A stretch of DNA of 64,000 bases from NCBI RefSeq assembly GCF_018332715.1, contig NZ_BOQP01000025.1:62001-126000 (forward strand). Reading direction: 5' to 3'. The stretch is from Winogradskya consettensis (lineage in GTDB: Bacteria > Actinomycetota > Actinomycetes > Mycobacteriales > Micromonosporaceae). Positions 15,717 to 24,949 of this stretch are shown one piece after another (position 1 is the first letter of the stretch; each line of letters starts with the position of its first letter). Under the pieces are notes generated by a model. It was not told the origin of the DNA and ran no database searches. It worked only from the letters and a program-made list of their open reading frames with translations. The position numbers and the translations under genes are program-made.

Positions 15717-18700
15717 TTACAGCTTCGAGCACTGGCCCAGGCGCAGGCCGCTGCCCGTAGTGGGCAGGCCGTTGTTGACCGGCGCCGGCTGGTTCGCCGA
15801 GCAGGTCAGGGCGCCGTTGATGGTGTCAGCGGCGACAACGGTCTGGCTCTTGTTGCCCAGCAGGGTGACCGGGCCCTTGACGCTGGAGGCCTCGAGCTGG
15901 ACCGGGCCGGACGCGGTCGCGGTGACCGGACCGGTGACCGTCGAGTGCAGGATCGAGACCGTGCCCGCGCCGGTCGCCGTGATCGCCGCGCGCAGCGTCG
16001 AGCCGGTGACGTAGAGCGAAGCACCGTTGGTCACCGAGATCGCCCAGGTCACCGTCGCGCCGGCGGTGACGCAGGTGACGCCGGACTTGACCGAGATCGC
16101 GCCGACCGTCTTGTCGGCGATCGTGGTGGTGCAGGCCGGGGCCGGCTTGCCGAGCAGTTCGACCTCGGCGAGCGTGGTGGCTGCCTCACCGGTGTTCGCG
16201 GTGACCTCGAGCTTGTACTGCGCGTACCGGCCGGGCTTGGCGATCTTGAACGGCTTGGTCTGCAGGCGCCAGTCGAACGTCTGGTCCTTGCGCTCGTCGA
16301 TCGTCGTCCAGGTCGTCCCGTCGTACGTGCCGGACAGCTTCCACGACTTCGGGTCGCCGGCCACCGCACCCGAGGTGAGGGTGTAGTAGTCGGCCTGCTC
16401 CGCGCCGCTGGCGAACTGGTAGGTGAACGTCGGCGTCGCGGTCGGGAAGACAACCCGGGTGGTGGAGGTGTCGTCCACCAGGGTCGGCTCCGATGCGGTG
16501 CCCTTGCCCGGGCCGGTCAGGTCGCGCAGCGGGTTCGGCACGGCGTCACCGGTCGTGATCGACGGCGGTGCCGCATCCTTACCGGTGCCCCACGTCGACG
16601 GCGAGGCGCCCATCTTGAAGTCCAGCGTCGCGCCGTTCGCCAGCAGGCTGTGCGGCAGGGACGTCGAGTTGTACGACTTCCCGTTGACCTTCAACGACTG
16701 CACGTAGACGTTCTTGCTGCTGTTCTGCGGTGCGTTGATCACGATCTTCTTGCCGTTCGGCAGGTTGACCGTGGCCTTGGAGAACAGCGGCGACCCGATC
16801 GCGTACGCCGGGCTGCCCATCTGCAGCGGGTAGAAGCCGAGTGAGCTGAAGATGCCCCACGCGCTCATCTCGCCGTTGTCCTCGTCGCCCGGGTAGCCCT
16901 GGCCGATCTCGCTGCCGAGGTAGAGCCGGGACAGCGCCTCACGCACGATCTTCTGCGCCTTCGACGGCTGGCCCGCGTAGTCGTACATGTAGGGGATGTG
17001 GTGTGAGGGCTGATTGCTGAAGCCCCACTGACCCATCCGCACGTCACGCGCCTCGAGCATCTCGTGGATCGTGCCGCCGTACGAGCCGACGAACTTCGCC
17101 GTCTCCGGCGTCGAGAAGAACGTGTCCAGCTTCTTCGCCAGCTCGTCCTTGCCGCCGTAGAGGTTCGCGAGGCCCTGGCCGTCCTGCGGCGCGTGGAACG
17201 CCATGTTCCAGCCGTTGGTCTCGGTGTAGTCGTAACCCCAGACCCGCGGGTCGTACGTCGCCGGCGGGTTGCGCCAGGTTCCGGCAGTCGACTTGCCCTG
17301 GAAGAAGTCGACCGACGGGTCGAACATGTTCACGTAGTTCAGGGCGCGGTTGCGGAAGTACTCCGCCTGCTCCTTGTACTCCGCCGCCTTCGGGCCGCCC
17401 TTCTTGGCCAGCGAGTCGGCCATGTTGGCGATGCCGTAGTCGTTGATGTAGCCGTCCATCGCCCACGACAGGGCCTCACCGGTCGCGTCGCTCGGTGTGT
17501 ATCCCTTGAAGATCGAGGAATCCAGGGCCTTACGGCCGACATTCTGGTTGGGCGGGGCCACGGTCGCGTTCTTGATGGCGGCCTGGTAGGCCGATTCGAC
17601 ATCGATGCCGGGTACGCCCTTCAGGTACGCATCCGCAAACGCGACGTCAGAGCTCGTACCCACCATGAGGTTCGCGTAGCCCGGCGACGACCACCGCGAG
17701 ATCCAGCCGCCGTCCTTGTACTGCTGGACGAACCCGTTCACCAGATCGGTGGCCTCGTCCGGCGTGAACAGCGAGTACGCCGGCCAGGTCGTCCGGTAGG
17801 TGTCCCAGAACCCGTTGTTGACGTAGACCTTGCCGTCCTTGATCGCCGCACCGGTCTCGGTCGGGGTGCTCGCCGGGGCCGTCACCGTGGACTGCACGGC
17901 GTGCTTGATGACCGGGGCCGCCGCGGTGCCGGTGTTCTCGTACGCCGAGTTCGGGTAGAGGAACAGCCGGTAGAGGTTCGAGTAGAGCGTCGTCAGCTGG
18001 TCCTCGCTGGCACCCTCGACCTCGATCGTGTGCATCTTCGCGTCCCAGGCAGCCTGCGCCTGGTCCCGGACCGAGGCGAGCGTGGTGCCCGCACCGACCT
18101 CGAGCTCCAGGTTGTGCTTGGCCTGCGCGACGCTGAGCAGCGACGTCGCGATCCGCATCGTCACCGTCTTGGACTGCGCGGTGTCGACCTTGACGTAGCC
18201 GGTGCTCGGCCGGTTGCCGGTGGGCAGCATGCCGCTCGCGGTGATCGGGGAGTCGATCGTCGCGTACATGAACATCCGGGTCGCGCCGTTGGAGAGCCCG
18301 CTGGCGACGTCCGAGTAGCCACTCACCGCATTGTTCGCGGCGTCGATGGTCAGCCCGGTCTTCTCGTTCACGTTGTCGAAGATCAGGTTTCCGCTGTCAC
18401 CGGTGAACGTGAACTGGAACAACGCCGCGTGATCCGTCGGCGCGATCTCCGTCTTGATGCCGTTGTCGAACGTCACGCCGTAGTAGTAGGGCTTGGCGAT
18501 TTCGTTCTCGTGCCCGTACGCAAGGGCCCGGTTCGTGCGGTTCGCGTCGGGCGTACCCGTGGCGGCCGACGGCATGACCTGGAACGTCTGCCGGTCACCC
18601 ATCCACGGGCTGGGCTCGTGGCTCGCGGCGAACGCCTGCAGGGTCGGGCGGTTCGCGGCGTTGTTCTGCCGGTGGTACTCGTACAGCCAGCTGGTGGATC

Positions 18701-19985
18701 CGGCGTTGGTCACCGGGGTCCAGAAGTTGAAACCGTGCGGCACCGCCGTGGCCGGGAAGTTGTTGCCCCGCGAGTAGTCACCCGAGGACTGTGTGCCCCG
18801 GCGCGTCTCGACGTACTCGGAGAGGTGGTCCTTGGGCTTGGCGGCCGGCACGTCGCGCAGCGCGATGTCGTCGAACCACGCCTTGAAGGTGGTCGGACCG
18901 CTGGGCTTGTCATAACCGACCAGGATCCGGTCGATCGTCTTGCCCTTCGCGACCGAGCCGATCCGGCTGGCCCGCTTGTTCCACTGAGACGTGTAGAGCG
19001 ACTTCGACGCACCCTGCCCCGACGGGCTCAGCTCGAAGCCGTTCTGGTCGAGCGCACCCAGCTGCGACAGGTACGTGCCGTCGGTGAACGCCAGGTCGAC
19101 CGCGGTGTACGTCGCCGGGTTGCTCGCATCCTGCCGGTTGAACTCGGGCAGCACGAGGTACGACAGCTCGGTGTCGGCGGTGACCGGCACATTCACGTCG
19201 AAGACCTTGTTGTACGAGTAGCCGCGACCCTCCGCGATCTGCCGCCCGGCGATCTGCAACGCCTTGAGCCCGGTGTAGCCCGCGTTCGCCTTCGCGGTCG
19301 GGGAGCTGGAGGGCCCGCCACCGATCCGGCTCTGCATCGGCCCGGCCGGGGGAGCGCTGGTGTTGTCGTCGGCGAGCTCGAGATCCGCGAGCTGGGTCAG
19401 GTTGCCCGACGGGTGCCCGGTGATGCTGAGCCGGTAGATCGCGAACGATCCCGGCGTCGCCACCGTGTAGGTCTTCGTCTGGAAACGGTCGTCGAACGAC
19501 TCCCCGCTGCGGGTGTCGACGGTGGTCCAGGTGCTGCCGTCCGCCGAACCCTCCAGGGTCCAGTCGCGCGGGTCGCGCTCGGGGGCGTCGTTGGCGGAGG
19601 TGAGGGCGTACTTCGTCACCGTCGCCGGGGCGTCGAGCACGTACTGCGCCCAGCTGGCCGGCGTGTCCACCAGCCATTTCGACTCGGCGTTGCCGTCGTT
19701 GAGGTTGCCGACGCCCTCGTTGCTGTTCGGCTGGGCATTCGCGGTGATAGCGGTGACGTGGTCGCGCAGGCTACCCGGCATCCCGGCGTCGATGGTGCCG
19801 TCGACGCCGCCGGCACGCTCACCGTCCACCGTGTCGATCCAGGTGGGCTGGGGATCCGCGGTCTCGAACGAGGACGCGAACGCCGTAGCCGCCGCGGCCT
19901 GGGCAGCGGCGCCGGGTGTTGCGGCGGCCGCTGCCGCCACGAGACTCACCGATAACATTGCGACACTCCATCGTGGCCGATGCAT
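15717..19985 (-). CDS. Secreted multi-domain GH92 alpha-mannosidase
   Basis: A 1422-residue exported enzyme. Order: signal peptide (about 1-35); a first F5/8C-like carbohydrate-binding domain (about 75-205, ending QLADLELAD); a beta-sandwich region (about 220-375); the GH92 catalytic domain (about 385-1130) with NFPATAVPHGFNFWTPV, VNNGFWDTYRTTWPAYS and GDEDNGEMSAWGIFSSLGFY; a second F5/8C-like domain (about 1140-1275); and a Thr/Val-rich beta-helix-like tail (about 1285-1422). GH92 enzymes are calcium-dependent exo-mannosidases acting on fungal or yeast mannans and N-glycans. AAGGAG lies 6 bp before the ATG. The GACATCGATGTC palindrome 86 bp upstream matches one before the LacI gene at 25123, so induction by that regulator is likely. 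No mannose importer is adjacent. Confidence 0.92.
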   Translation of the reverse strand: MHRPRWSVAMLSVSLVAAAAAATPGAAAQAAAATAFASSFETADPQPTWIDTVDGERAGGVDGTIDAGMPGSLRDHVTAITANAQPNSNEGVGNLNDGNAESKWLVDTPASWAQYVLDAPATVTKYALTSANDAPERDPRDWTLEGSADGSTWTTVDTRSGESFDDRFQTKTYTVATPGSFAIYRLSITGHPSGNLTQLADLELADDNTSAPPAGPMQSRIGGGPSSSPTAKANAGYTGLKALQIAGRQIAEGRGYSYNKVFDVNVPVTADTELSYLVLPEFNRQDASNPATYTAVDLAFTDGTYLSQLGALDQNGFELSPSGQGASKSLYTSQWNKRASRIGSVAKGKTIDRILVGYDKPSGPTTFKAWFDDIALRDVPAAKPKDHLSEYVETRRGTQSSGDYSRGNNFPATAVPHGFNFWTPVTNAGSTSWLYEYHRQNNAANRPTLQAFAASHEPSPWMGDRQTFQVMPSAATGTPDANRTNRALAYGHENEIAKPYYYGVTFDNGIKTEIAPTDHAALFQFTFTGDSGNLIFDNVNEKTGLTIDAANNAVSGYSDVASGLSNGATRMFMYATIDSPITASGMLPTGNRPSTGYVKVDTAQSKTVTMRIATSLLSVAQAKHNLELEVGAGTTLASVRDQAQAAWDAKMHTIEVEGASEDQLTTLYSNLYRLFLYPNSAYENTGTAAAPVIKHAVQSTVTAPASTPTETGAAIKDGKVYVNNGFWDTYRTTWPAYSLFTPDEATDLVNGFVQQYKDGGWISRWSSPGYANLMVGTSSDVAFADAYLKGVPGIDVESAYQAAIKNATVAPPNQNVGRKALDSSIFKGYTPSDATGEALSWAMDGYINDYGIANMADSLAKKGGPKAAEYKEQAEYFRNRALNYVNMFDPSVDFFQGKSTAGTWRNPPATYDPRVWGYDYTETNGWNMAFHAPQDGQGLANLYGGKDELAKKLDTFFSTPETAKFVGSYGGTIHEMLEARDVRMGQWGFSNQPSHHIPYMYDYAGQPSKAQKIVREALSRLYLGSEIGQGYPGDEDNGEMSAWGIFSSLGFYPLQMGSPAYAIGSPLFSKATVNLPNGKKIVINAPQNSSKNVYVQSLKVNGKSYNSTSLPHSLLANGATLDFKMGASPSTWGTGKDAAPPSITTGDAVPNPLRDLTGPGKGTASEPTLVDDTSTTRVVFPTATPTFTYQFASGAEQADYYTLTSGAVAGDPKSWKLSGTYDGTTWTTIDERKDQTFDWRLQTKPFKIAKPGRYAQYKLEVTANTGEAATTLAEVELLGKPAPACTTTIADKTVGAISVKSGVTCVTAGATVTWAISVTNGASLYVTGSTLRAAITATGAGTVSILHSTVTGPVTATASGPVQLEASSVKGPVTLLGNKSQTVVAADTINGALTCSANQPAPVNNGLPTTGSGLRLGQCSKL

Positions 19986-20070
19986 GCCGTCTCCTTGTCG
20001 CAGAACGAGAACTGCCGAAACATCCGCGACACATCGTCATCCGTAAGTACATCTATCCGCAAGACTTCTA

Positions 20071-20084
20071 TGACATCGATGTCA
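20071..20084. promoter_or_regulatory. LacI-type operator upstream of GH92 gene
   Basis: TGACATCGATGTCA is a perfect 14-bp palindrome with central CG. It overlaps the last codon of the response-regulator gene and lies 86 bp upstream of the GH92 start. The 12-bp core recurs at 25062-25073 before a LacI gene. Confidence 0.7.
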
Positions 20085-20867
20085 GACCAACCCTTCCTCG
20101 TAAGCCAGGATCACCAGCTGCACCCGGTCCCGGACGCCCACCTTGGCGATCGCCCGCGTGATGTGCGTCTTGGCCGTCAACGGACTGATCACCAGCTCCC
20201 GGGCCACCTCGTCGTTCGACAACCCCGACGCGACCAGCCGCACCACCTCCAGCTCCCGCACGGTCAGGCAGTTCATTCTCGCCGGCTGGCCTTGCGTGCC
20301 GGGCTGGCCTTGCGTGCCGGGCTGGCCTTGCGTGCCGGGCTGGCCTTGCGTGCCGGGCTGGCCTTGCGTGCCGGGCTGGCCTTGCGTGCCGGGCCGGCCC
20401 TGCGGGGTGCCCGGCTGGTTCTTCTGCAGGCCGGCTGGGCGGTGGGCGAACCGGGCCACTACCCGGCGGGTCACGCTGGGGGAGAGCAACGCCTCCCCGG
20501 CCGCCACCACTCGCACCGCATGTCGCAGCCCCTCCGGGTCGACCTCCTTGGTCAGGAACCCGCTGGCCCCCGCGGCCAGCGCGGCAAACACGTACTCGTC
20601 GGTCTCGAAGGTCGTGAGGATGACCACCCGGGTCTGGACAAGTCCCGGGTCGGCCACGATGCGCCGGGTGGCCTCGATGCCGTCCAGCCCCGGCATCCGG
20701 ATATCCATCAGCACGACGTCAGGCTTCAACTCCCGGGCCGTACGCACCGCCTCGTCTCCGCTGGCGGCCTCGCCGACGACCGTGATCTCCTTGTCCCGCT
20801 TCAGCAGGCTGCGGAAACCGGCCCGCACCAGATGCTGGTCGTCGGCGAGGAGCACGCTGATCGTCAT
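20082..20867 (-). CDS. NarL-family response regulator with collagen-like linker
   Basis: A 261-residue regulator. The receiver domain (about 1-125) has ISVLLADDQHLVRAG, the phospho-acceptor in VVLMDIRMPGLDG and the switch Lys in GFLTKEV. The LuxR HTH (about 198-255) reads LTVRELEVVRLVASGLSN and SPLTAKTHITRAIAKVG. Between them is an unusual 45-residue linker with six PGTQGQ repeats (about 155-195), roughly doubling the usual linker length. It is coupled to the kinase gene upstream (TGATG). Its targets are unknown; it lies next to, but is probably not part of, the GH92 regulon. Confidence 0.92.
   Translation of the reverse strand: MTISVLLADDQHLVRAGFRSLLKRDKEITVVGEAASGDEAVRTARELKPDVVLMDIRMPGLDGIEATRRIVADPGLVQTRVVILTTFETDEYVFAALAAGASGFLTKEVDPEGLRHAVRVVAAGEALLSPSVTRRVVARFAHRPAGLQKNQPGTPQGRPGTQGQPGTQGQPGTQGQPGTQGQPGTQGQPGTQGQPARMNCLTVRELEVVRLVASGLSNDEVARELVISPLTAKTHITRAIAKVGVRDRVQLVILAYEEGLV
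20286..20411. repeat. 18-bp tandem repeat, six perfect copies plus one degenerate
   Basis: CTGGCCTTGCGTGCCGGG is repeated head to tail six times without a mismatch (20286-20393), then once in decayed form. On the minus strand it encodes PGTQGQ within the response-regulator linker. Copy perfection indicates recent expansion; the length being a multiple of three keeps the frame. Confidence 0.95.
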
Positions 20868-21985
20868 CAGACGGTGACCGGTATCGAAGCGCGCACCCGA
20901 AAGCCACCGTCCGGCCCATCACCCGCAACAAGGGTGCCGCCGAGCGCGGCCACCCGCTCCCGCATCCCCATGATCCCGTGCCCCTCACTCCCGGTCAGGC
21001 CTCCACCGCCGTCATCCACGATCTCCACAGTGACCGACTCCGGCGCGTAGTGCAGGGTCACGGTGGCCTCTTCCGCGCCCGCATGCCGCACGGTGTTCGT
21101 CAGCGACTCCTGCACAACGCGGTGCACCGCGGTCGCCACCGGGGCAGGCACATCGGCGCGCTCACCGACCTCCACCAGCCGCACCCGAACCCCCGCCGCA
21201 CTGACCTGCCCGGTCAACCCCTCCAGACTCTCCAGCCCGTACGCCGGCTCGCTGGTCCCCGGATCTCGTCGCAGCACGTCCACCAGCGCTTTCAGGTCGG
21301 TCATCGCGCGCCCCCGCACATCCTGAGCCAGCCGGACCGCGTCCCGAGCCTCCTCCGGCTCATCGTCGAAGGCGTCCAGCGCCACATTCAGATGCACCCC
21401 GACCACAGCCAGCGTGTGCGACACAGCGTCATGCAGATCCCGGGCAACATCAACCCGCTCCTCAGCCCGCCGCCGCCGGGCGTCAAGCTCCTGCTCCGTC
21501 AACGACTGCCGCAACCGCGCGGCCACCTCCTCCTGCCACCGCCGGGTGCTCAGATACGCGTGCGTCACCGCCAGCACCGCCGCCAGCCATAACGCCTCCG
21601 CGCCAACCCGCCCCACAGCGAATTCGAACGTGTTCATCTGCACGAAGTAGTCCCACACAAACCCCCACCAGAGCGCCAACGCTCCGACAGCGATCGCCCA
21701 CCGCTGCCGCCCATCCACCATGGCTCCGACAAAGGCGGCAGTCGCCGGCCACACCCACCCGGCCCCCACCAGATCCGCAGCCCGGAAAGCCAGCACCGCC
21801 CAGACCGACACGAGCAAAGCGCTCACCGGCCACCGCCGAACCGCCAGCACCACCCCCGCAAGGAAGACGGCCAGCGCCCCCGTGATCGCCGAATCCACAT
21901 TTCCTCCGGTCAGCGCAAGCCCCGCCGGCACCCCCACCAACGTCACCCCGGCCGCCACCCACACCTGTCCCCGCTGCCGCATCCC
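20867..21985 (-). CDS. Sensor histidine kinase, NarL/DesK-like
   Basis: A 372-residue membrane kinase. Five or six hydrophobic segments span about residues 8-150. A cytoplasmic coiled region (about 155-185) precedes the phospho-acceptor in ARDLHDAVSHTLAVVG. The HATPase domain has ESLTNTVRHAGAEE (N-box), DDGGGGLTGSEGHGIMGMRE (G-boxes) and an intact C-terminus. I prefer the ATG at 21985, preceded by GGGAG; the open frame begins at 22051 and another ATG lies at 22012. It phosphorylates the coupled regulator with the repeat linker. The stimulus is unknown. Confidence 0.9.
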   Translation of the reverse strand, partial: GMRQRGQVWVAAGVTLVGVPAGLALTGGNVDSAITGALAVFLAGVVLAVRRWPVSALLVSVWAVLAFRAADLVGAGWVWPATAAFVGAMVDGRQRWAIAVGALALWWGFVWDYFVQMNTFEFAVGRVGAEALWLAAVLAVTHAYLSTRRWQEEVAARLRQSLTEQELDARRRRAEERVDVARDLHDAVSHTLAVVGVHLNVALDAFDDEPEEARDAVRLAQDVRGRAMTDLKALVDVLRRDPGTSEPAYGLESLEGLTGQVSAAGVRVRLVEVGERADVPAPVATAVHRVVQESLTNTVRHAGAEEATVTLHYAPESVTVEIVDDGGGGLTGSEGHGIMGMRERVAALGGTLVAGDGPDGGFRVRASIPVTV

Positions 21986-22126
21986 CCTGCTCCCTTCCTG
22001 GTCCTTTCTCATCTCTCGACAATGGCCGTGAGGAGCGGCCGGCACATCCACCAGCAGTTGTCACTCGCCCCGACTCCCCAGGAGTACGCCCTACTCCAAA
22101 AGGTGCAGCCGCCCTAAGGTGAGCGG

Positions 22127-22663
22127 GTGACCGACGTGGAAACTCCCGCCGCGCTGCTCGCCTCCTACGCCCGCTTCACCATCGAGCCGGGCCTGACCGA
22201 AAACGAACTCGCCGCCGTCGAGAAGGAATTCGCCTTCTCCTTCGCCGACGACCACCGAGCCTTCCTCGCCGCAGGCCTCCCCACCGGCCGAGGCTGGCCC
22301 GACTGGCGCCACGGCGACCGCACCCAACTCCGCGACCGCCTGGCTGCCCCCGTCGAAGGAGTCCTCTTCGACGTAGCCTCCAACGGCTTCTGGTACGAAG
22401 GCTGGGGTCCCCAACCGGTCAACGCCGTCCCCGTAGCCAAAAGCTTCCTGGTAACCGCCCCACGCCTGATCCCGCTCTACTCCCACCGCTACCTCCCCGC
22501 GGGCAGGGGAACCGCCGGCCACCCGGTCCTGTCCGTGATGCAGACGGACGTCATCGTCTACGGCGCCGACCTGAAGGCCTACCTCCGCCGCGAATTCGAA
22601 GGCCTGCAGGACCCGCCGACCGGAGCCCGCCCCACGGTCGCCTTCTGGAAAGACCTGGTCTAA
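22127..22663 (+). CDS. SMI1/KNR4-like hypothetical protein
   Basis: A 178-residue soluble protein. The segment LTENELAAVEKEFAFSFADD followed by HRAFLAAGLP corresponds to the N-terminal SUKH motif. The middle (FDVASNGFWYEGWGPQP, SHRYLP) is typical of this family in actinobacteria. The start is GTG, 3 bp after AAGGTGAG-type sequence. It may be an immunity-like or housekeeping SUKH protein; no toxin gene is adjacent. It stands alone and converges on the arginase-like gene. Confidence 0.7.
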   Translation: MTDVETPAALLASYARFTIEPGLTENELAAVEKEFAFSFADDHRAFLAAGLPTGRGWPDWRHGDRTQLRDRLAAPVEGVLFDVASNGFWYEGWGPQPVNAVPVAKSFLVTAPRLIPLYSHRYLPAGRGTAGHPVLSVMQTDVIVYGADLKAYLRREFEGLQDPPTGARPTVAFWKDLV

Positions 22664-22729
22664 CCACCCCGCCCCGCCCTCGTGAGCCGCCGCGCAGACC
22701 AGCCATCCAGCCTGGGCGGTCGGCCCGCG

Positions 22730-22830
22730 CCCCGGCCGTCTGCGAGCCCGGCCGTCTGAGAGCGCCGGACCTCTGGGAGCCCCGGCAGTCCGGAGCGCCG
22801 GACCTCTGGAAGCGCCGGACGTCGGCCGAG
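22730..22830. repeat. Imperfect GC-rich repeats between convergent genes
   Basis: GAGCGCCGGACCTCTGG occurs at 22760-22776 and 22793-22809, with a third partial copy from 22811 and related GCCCGGCCGTCTG units before. The 196-bp gap between the two convergent genes holds little else. It may be a decayed minisatellite or transcription-end region. Confidence 0.5.
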
Positions 22831-22859
22831 GAGGGGAGTGATGGCGGGCCATTGTCTGG

Positions 22860-23717
22860 TCAGGCGAGGCCGGCGGTGAGGGCTTCGATGAGGGGAGCGA
22901 GGCCCGGTTCGTCCGGGACGTGGTCCGGGTTGACGTTGGTCAGGGCGAGGCCGGTGAACTGGGGGCTGGCGGTCAGGACGGCGAGGGTTCCGGTCAGTTC
23001 CTGCAGGCTCAGACCACCCGGTTGTGGCTCGTCCGCGTAGGGTGCCCGGGCAAATGCCAGGACGTCCGCGGCGACGTGGACCACGAAATGTTCGGCGGCG
23101 TCCTCGACGGCGAAGCGGGCCCGGGCCGCCGATTTGGCCGGCCCTGCGTGGACCTCGTTGGCGGATATCCGGGACAGCCGGAGCCGGTCGGCGACCCTGA
23201 GCTGGGGGTCGTCCACCGGCAGGTCCTCGCCGTAGAGAACCACCCGGCGAGGCGGCACCGACGCGAACGCGGCCAGCGTGAGATCGCAGCCCGGCAGGCC
23301 CAGCAGGTGTGCCAGGACCATCGAGCTGAGGTTGCCGACCGGCCGCGTCTCCGGAGTGTGCAAGCCCGGTGTGCCGTCGATGTAGACCAACGCCGGGCTG
23401 CCCGTTCCCGCGACCAGCCCCCACGTCGCCGTGCTGTCGCCGCCCAGCACCAATGGCATTCCTGGCGCGGTTGCCACCACTCCGGCCAGGTCGGACGCCA
23501 TTCGGAGCACGGCGCCGGCATTCTGTGCGTTCGGTCGGCTCGGATCGGGGCGCCACCGAAAGTCGGGCAGGTCGCCGAGATCGTGCACGGAGATGCCCCG
23601 GTCGTCGAACGCGGCCAGCAACCCGCCTGCCCGCAACGCCCCCGGTGCCCGGTCCACACCAGGCGTCCGGGCTCCCGCGCTCGACGGCGCACCGATAAGA
23701 CTCCACCGGAGAACCAT
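22860..23717 (-). CDS. Arginase/agmatinase-fold protein lacking the metal ligands
   Basis: A 285-residue protein with the ureohydrolase layout: LIGAPSSAGARTPGVDRAP at the N-terminus, MPLVLGGDSTATWGLVAG in place of GGDHS, ALVYIDGTPGLHTPETRP in place of the DAHxD region, and FVVHVAADVLAFARAP in place of the DxDxxDP strand. The His and several Asp that bind the two manganese ions are replaced, while surrounding glycines and strand order are kept. It may therefore bind a ligand, or have a different chemistry, rather than hydrolyse guanidino compounds. The ATG at 23717 fits the fold start; the frame extends back to 23789. It is monocistronic. Confidence 0.7.
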   Translation of the reverse strand: MVLRWSLIGAPSSAGARTPGVDRAPGALRAGGLLAAFDDRGISVHDLGDLPDFRWRPDPSRPNAQNAGAVLRMASDLAGVVATAPGMPLVLGGDSTATWGLVAGTGSPALVYIDGTPGLHTPETRPVGNLSSMVLAHLLGLPGCDLTLAAFASVPPRRVVLYGEDLPVDDPQLRVADRLRLSRISANEVHAGPAKSAARARFAVEDAAEHFVVHVAADVLAFARAPYADEPQPGGLSLQELTGTLAVLTASPQFTGLALTNVNPDHVPDEPGLAPLIEALTAGLA

Positions 23718-23861
23718 GCCGTTCACTCTGCCGCACAGGAGCCGCCAGCCACACCGCCGTTCCTCCAAGGCCCAAAGCCGACATTCCACGACGCCGAACG
23801 CCGGGGTCAGCCATCCGGGGCGGAACGGGTGGGTCAGCCATTCGTGGCGGGATCGGGTGGG

Positions 23862-24905
23862 TCATGCGGGGACCACGTCGGCTACTACGCAGGCGATGTT
23901 GTCGGGGGCGCCTGCTTCGTGGGCTGCGGACAGGAGGTTGTCGACTGCTTGCTGGGGGGAGTCGGTTTCCAGGTATGTCTGCAGGTCGGGGCGGGGGACT
24001 GTGGTCCAGAGGCCGTCGGTGCAGAGGAGGTAGCGGTCACCGGGTAGGGCTGTTCGCAGGGAGAGGTCTGCTTCGCCGCTCGAGCCGAGCGCGCGCATCA
24101 GGAGCGCTCGTCGGGGGTGGTTGAGCAGGTCGCCGGGTGGGAGGTTGCCGGTGTCGACCAGGTGCTGGGCGTAGCTGTGGTCGTCGGTGAATCGGGAGAG
24201 GTGTCCGGATCGGAGCAGGTAGGCGCGGGTGTCGCCGATGTGGGCCACCGCGATTCTGGTGCCCGACCAGATCAGGGCGGTCAGGGTGGTGATCGGGCGG
24301 GTCTCGTCGCCGGGAAGGTCCCGGATCGTCGCGTCGGCTTCGTGGAGCGCGGCGGTGAGGGCTTCGAGGGAGAGCTCTGCCGTGGGCACGGTGCGGAGGG
24401 CGTTGACGGCGAGGACGGATGCTTCGGCACCGTGGGGACCGGCTCCGTCGGCTACGGCGAGGAGCGTGCTTGCTGCGTACGCGAAGTCCTGGTTGGTTTC
24501 GCGGACCTTGCCGATCTCGCAGCCGGTGGCGAAGCGCAGGCCGAGGGTGGGGTTGGTGTCGGGCATGGGGGCTCCTTTGCCGGTGAGGTAGTCGGTGAGG
24601 AACGTCGCGAGGCGGGATCGGGCGGCCAGCTCGGCTTCGGCTTCGGCCATGAACGTGGCGATTGCCGCGGCGGCCTCGGCTGCGGGCAGGGAGCAGACGG
24701 AGCGGATCCGGGCGAGGGGCATGTCGAGGCGGCGGAGCCAGGCCACCAGGCGGGCGCGGTCGAGCTGGGCCGGGTCGTAGTAGCGGTAGCCGGTGTCCGC
24801 GTCGACGGCTGCCGGTGGGAGCAGGCCGAGCTCGTCGTAGAGACGCAGCGCTTTCGGTGACAACCGCGCTGCCCGCGCGAAGGCCCCGATGGTCACCAGC
24901 TCCAT
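23862..24905 (-). CDS. MerR-PP2C fusion: regulator joined to Ser/Thr phosphatase
   Basis: A 347-residue protein. Residues 1-110 are a MerR-type winged-helix DNA-binding domain and coiled coil (LVTIGAFARAARLSPKALR, YRYYDPAQLDRARL). Residues about 120-345 are a PP2C phosphatase with VADGAGPHG, AHIGDTRAYLL, LLCTDGLW and APDNIACVVADV, including the metal-binding Asp residues. Phosphatase activity could dephosphorylate Ser/Thr kinase substrates or an anti-sigma system, coupled to transcription. The start at 24905 begins exactly at the MerR fold; the open frame runs back through the promoter. A perfect palindrome 45 bp upstream suggests autoregulation. Confidence 0.88.
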   Translation of the reverse strand: MELVTIGAFARAARLSPKALRLYDELGLLPPAAVDADTGYRYYDPAQLDRARLVAWLRRLDMPLARIRSVCSLPAAEAAAAIATFMAEAEAELAARSRLATFLTDYLTGKGAPMPDTNPTLGLRFATGCEIGKVRETNQDFAYAASTLLAVADGAGPHGAEASVLAVNALRTVPTAELSLEALTAALHEADATIRDLPGDETRPITTLTALIWSGTRIAVAHIGDTRAYLLRSGHLSRFTDDHSYAQHLVDTGNLPPGDLLNHPRRALLMRALGSSGEADLSLRTALPGDRYLLCTDGLWTTVPRPDLQTYLETDSPQQAVDNLLSAAHEAGAPDNIACVVADVVPA

Positions 24906-24949
24906 GTGCAACCGCCCCTCGTGAAGAACCGATGGGGACAGCCTCCCGT

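Noticed and set aside
16865..19955. 963-codon plus-strand frame across the GH92 gene
   Set aside because: It is antisense to a complete GH92 gene and reads as Val/Arg/Gly-rich low-information sequence with no domain.
20286..20411. CRISPR-like repeat array
   Set aside because: The units are contiguous without spacers and encode PGTQGQ in frame; it is a coding minisatellite.
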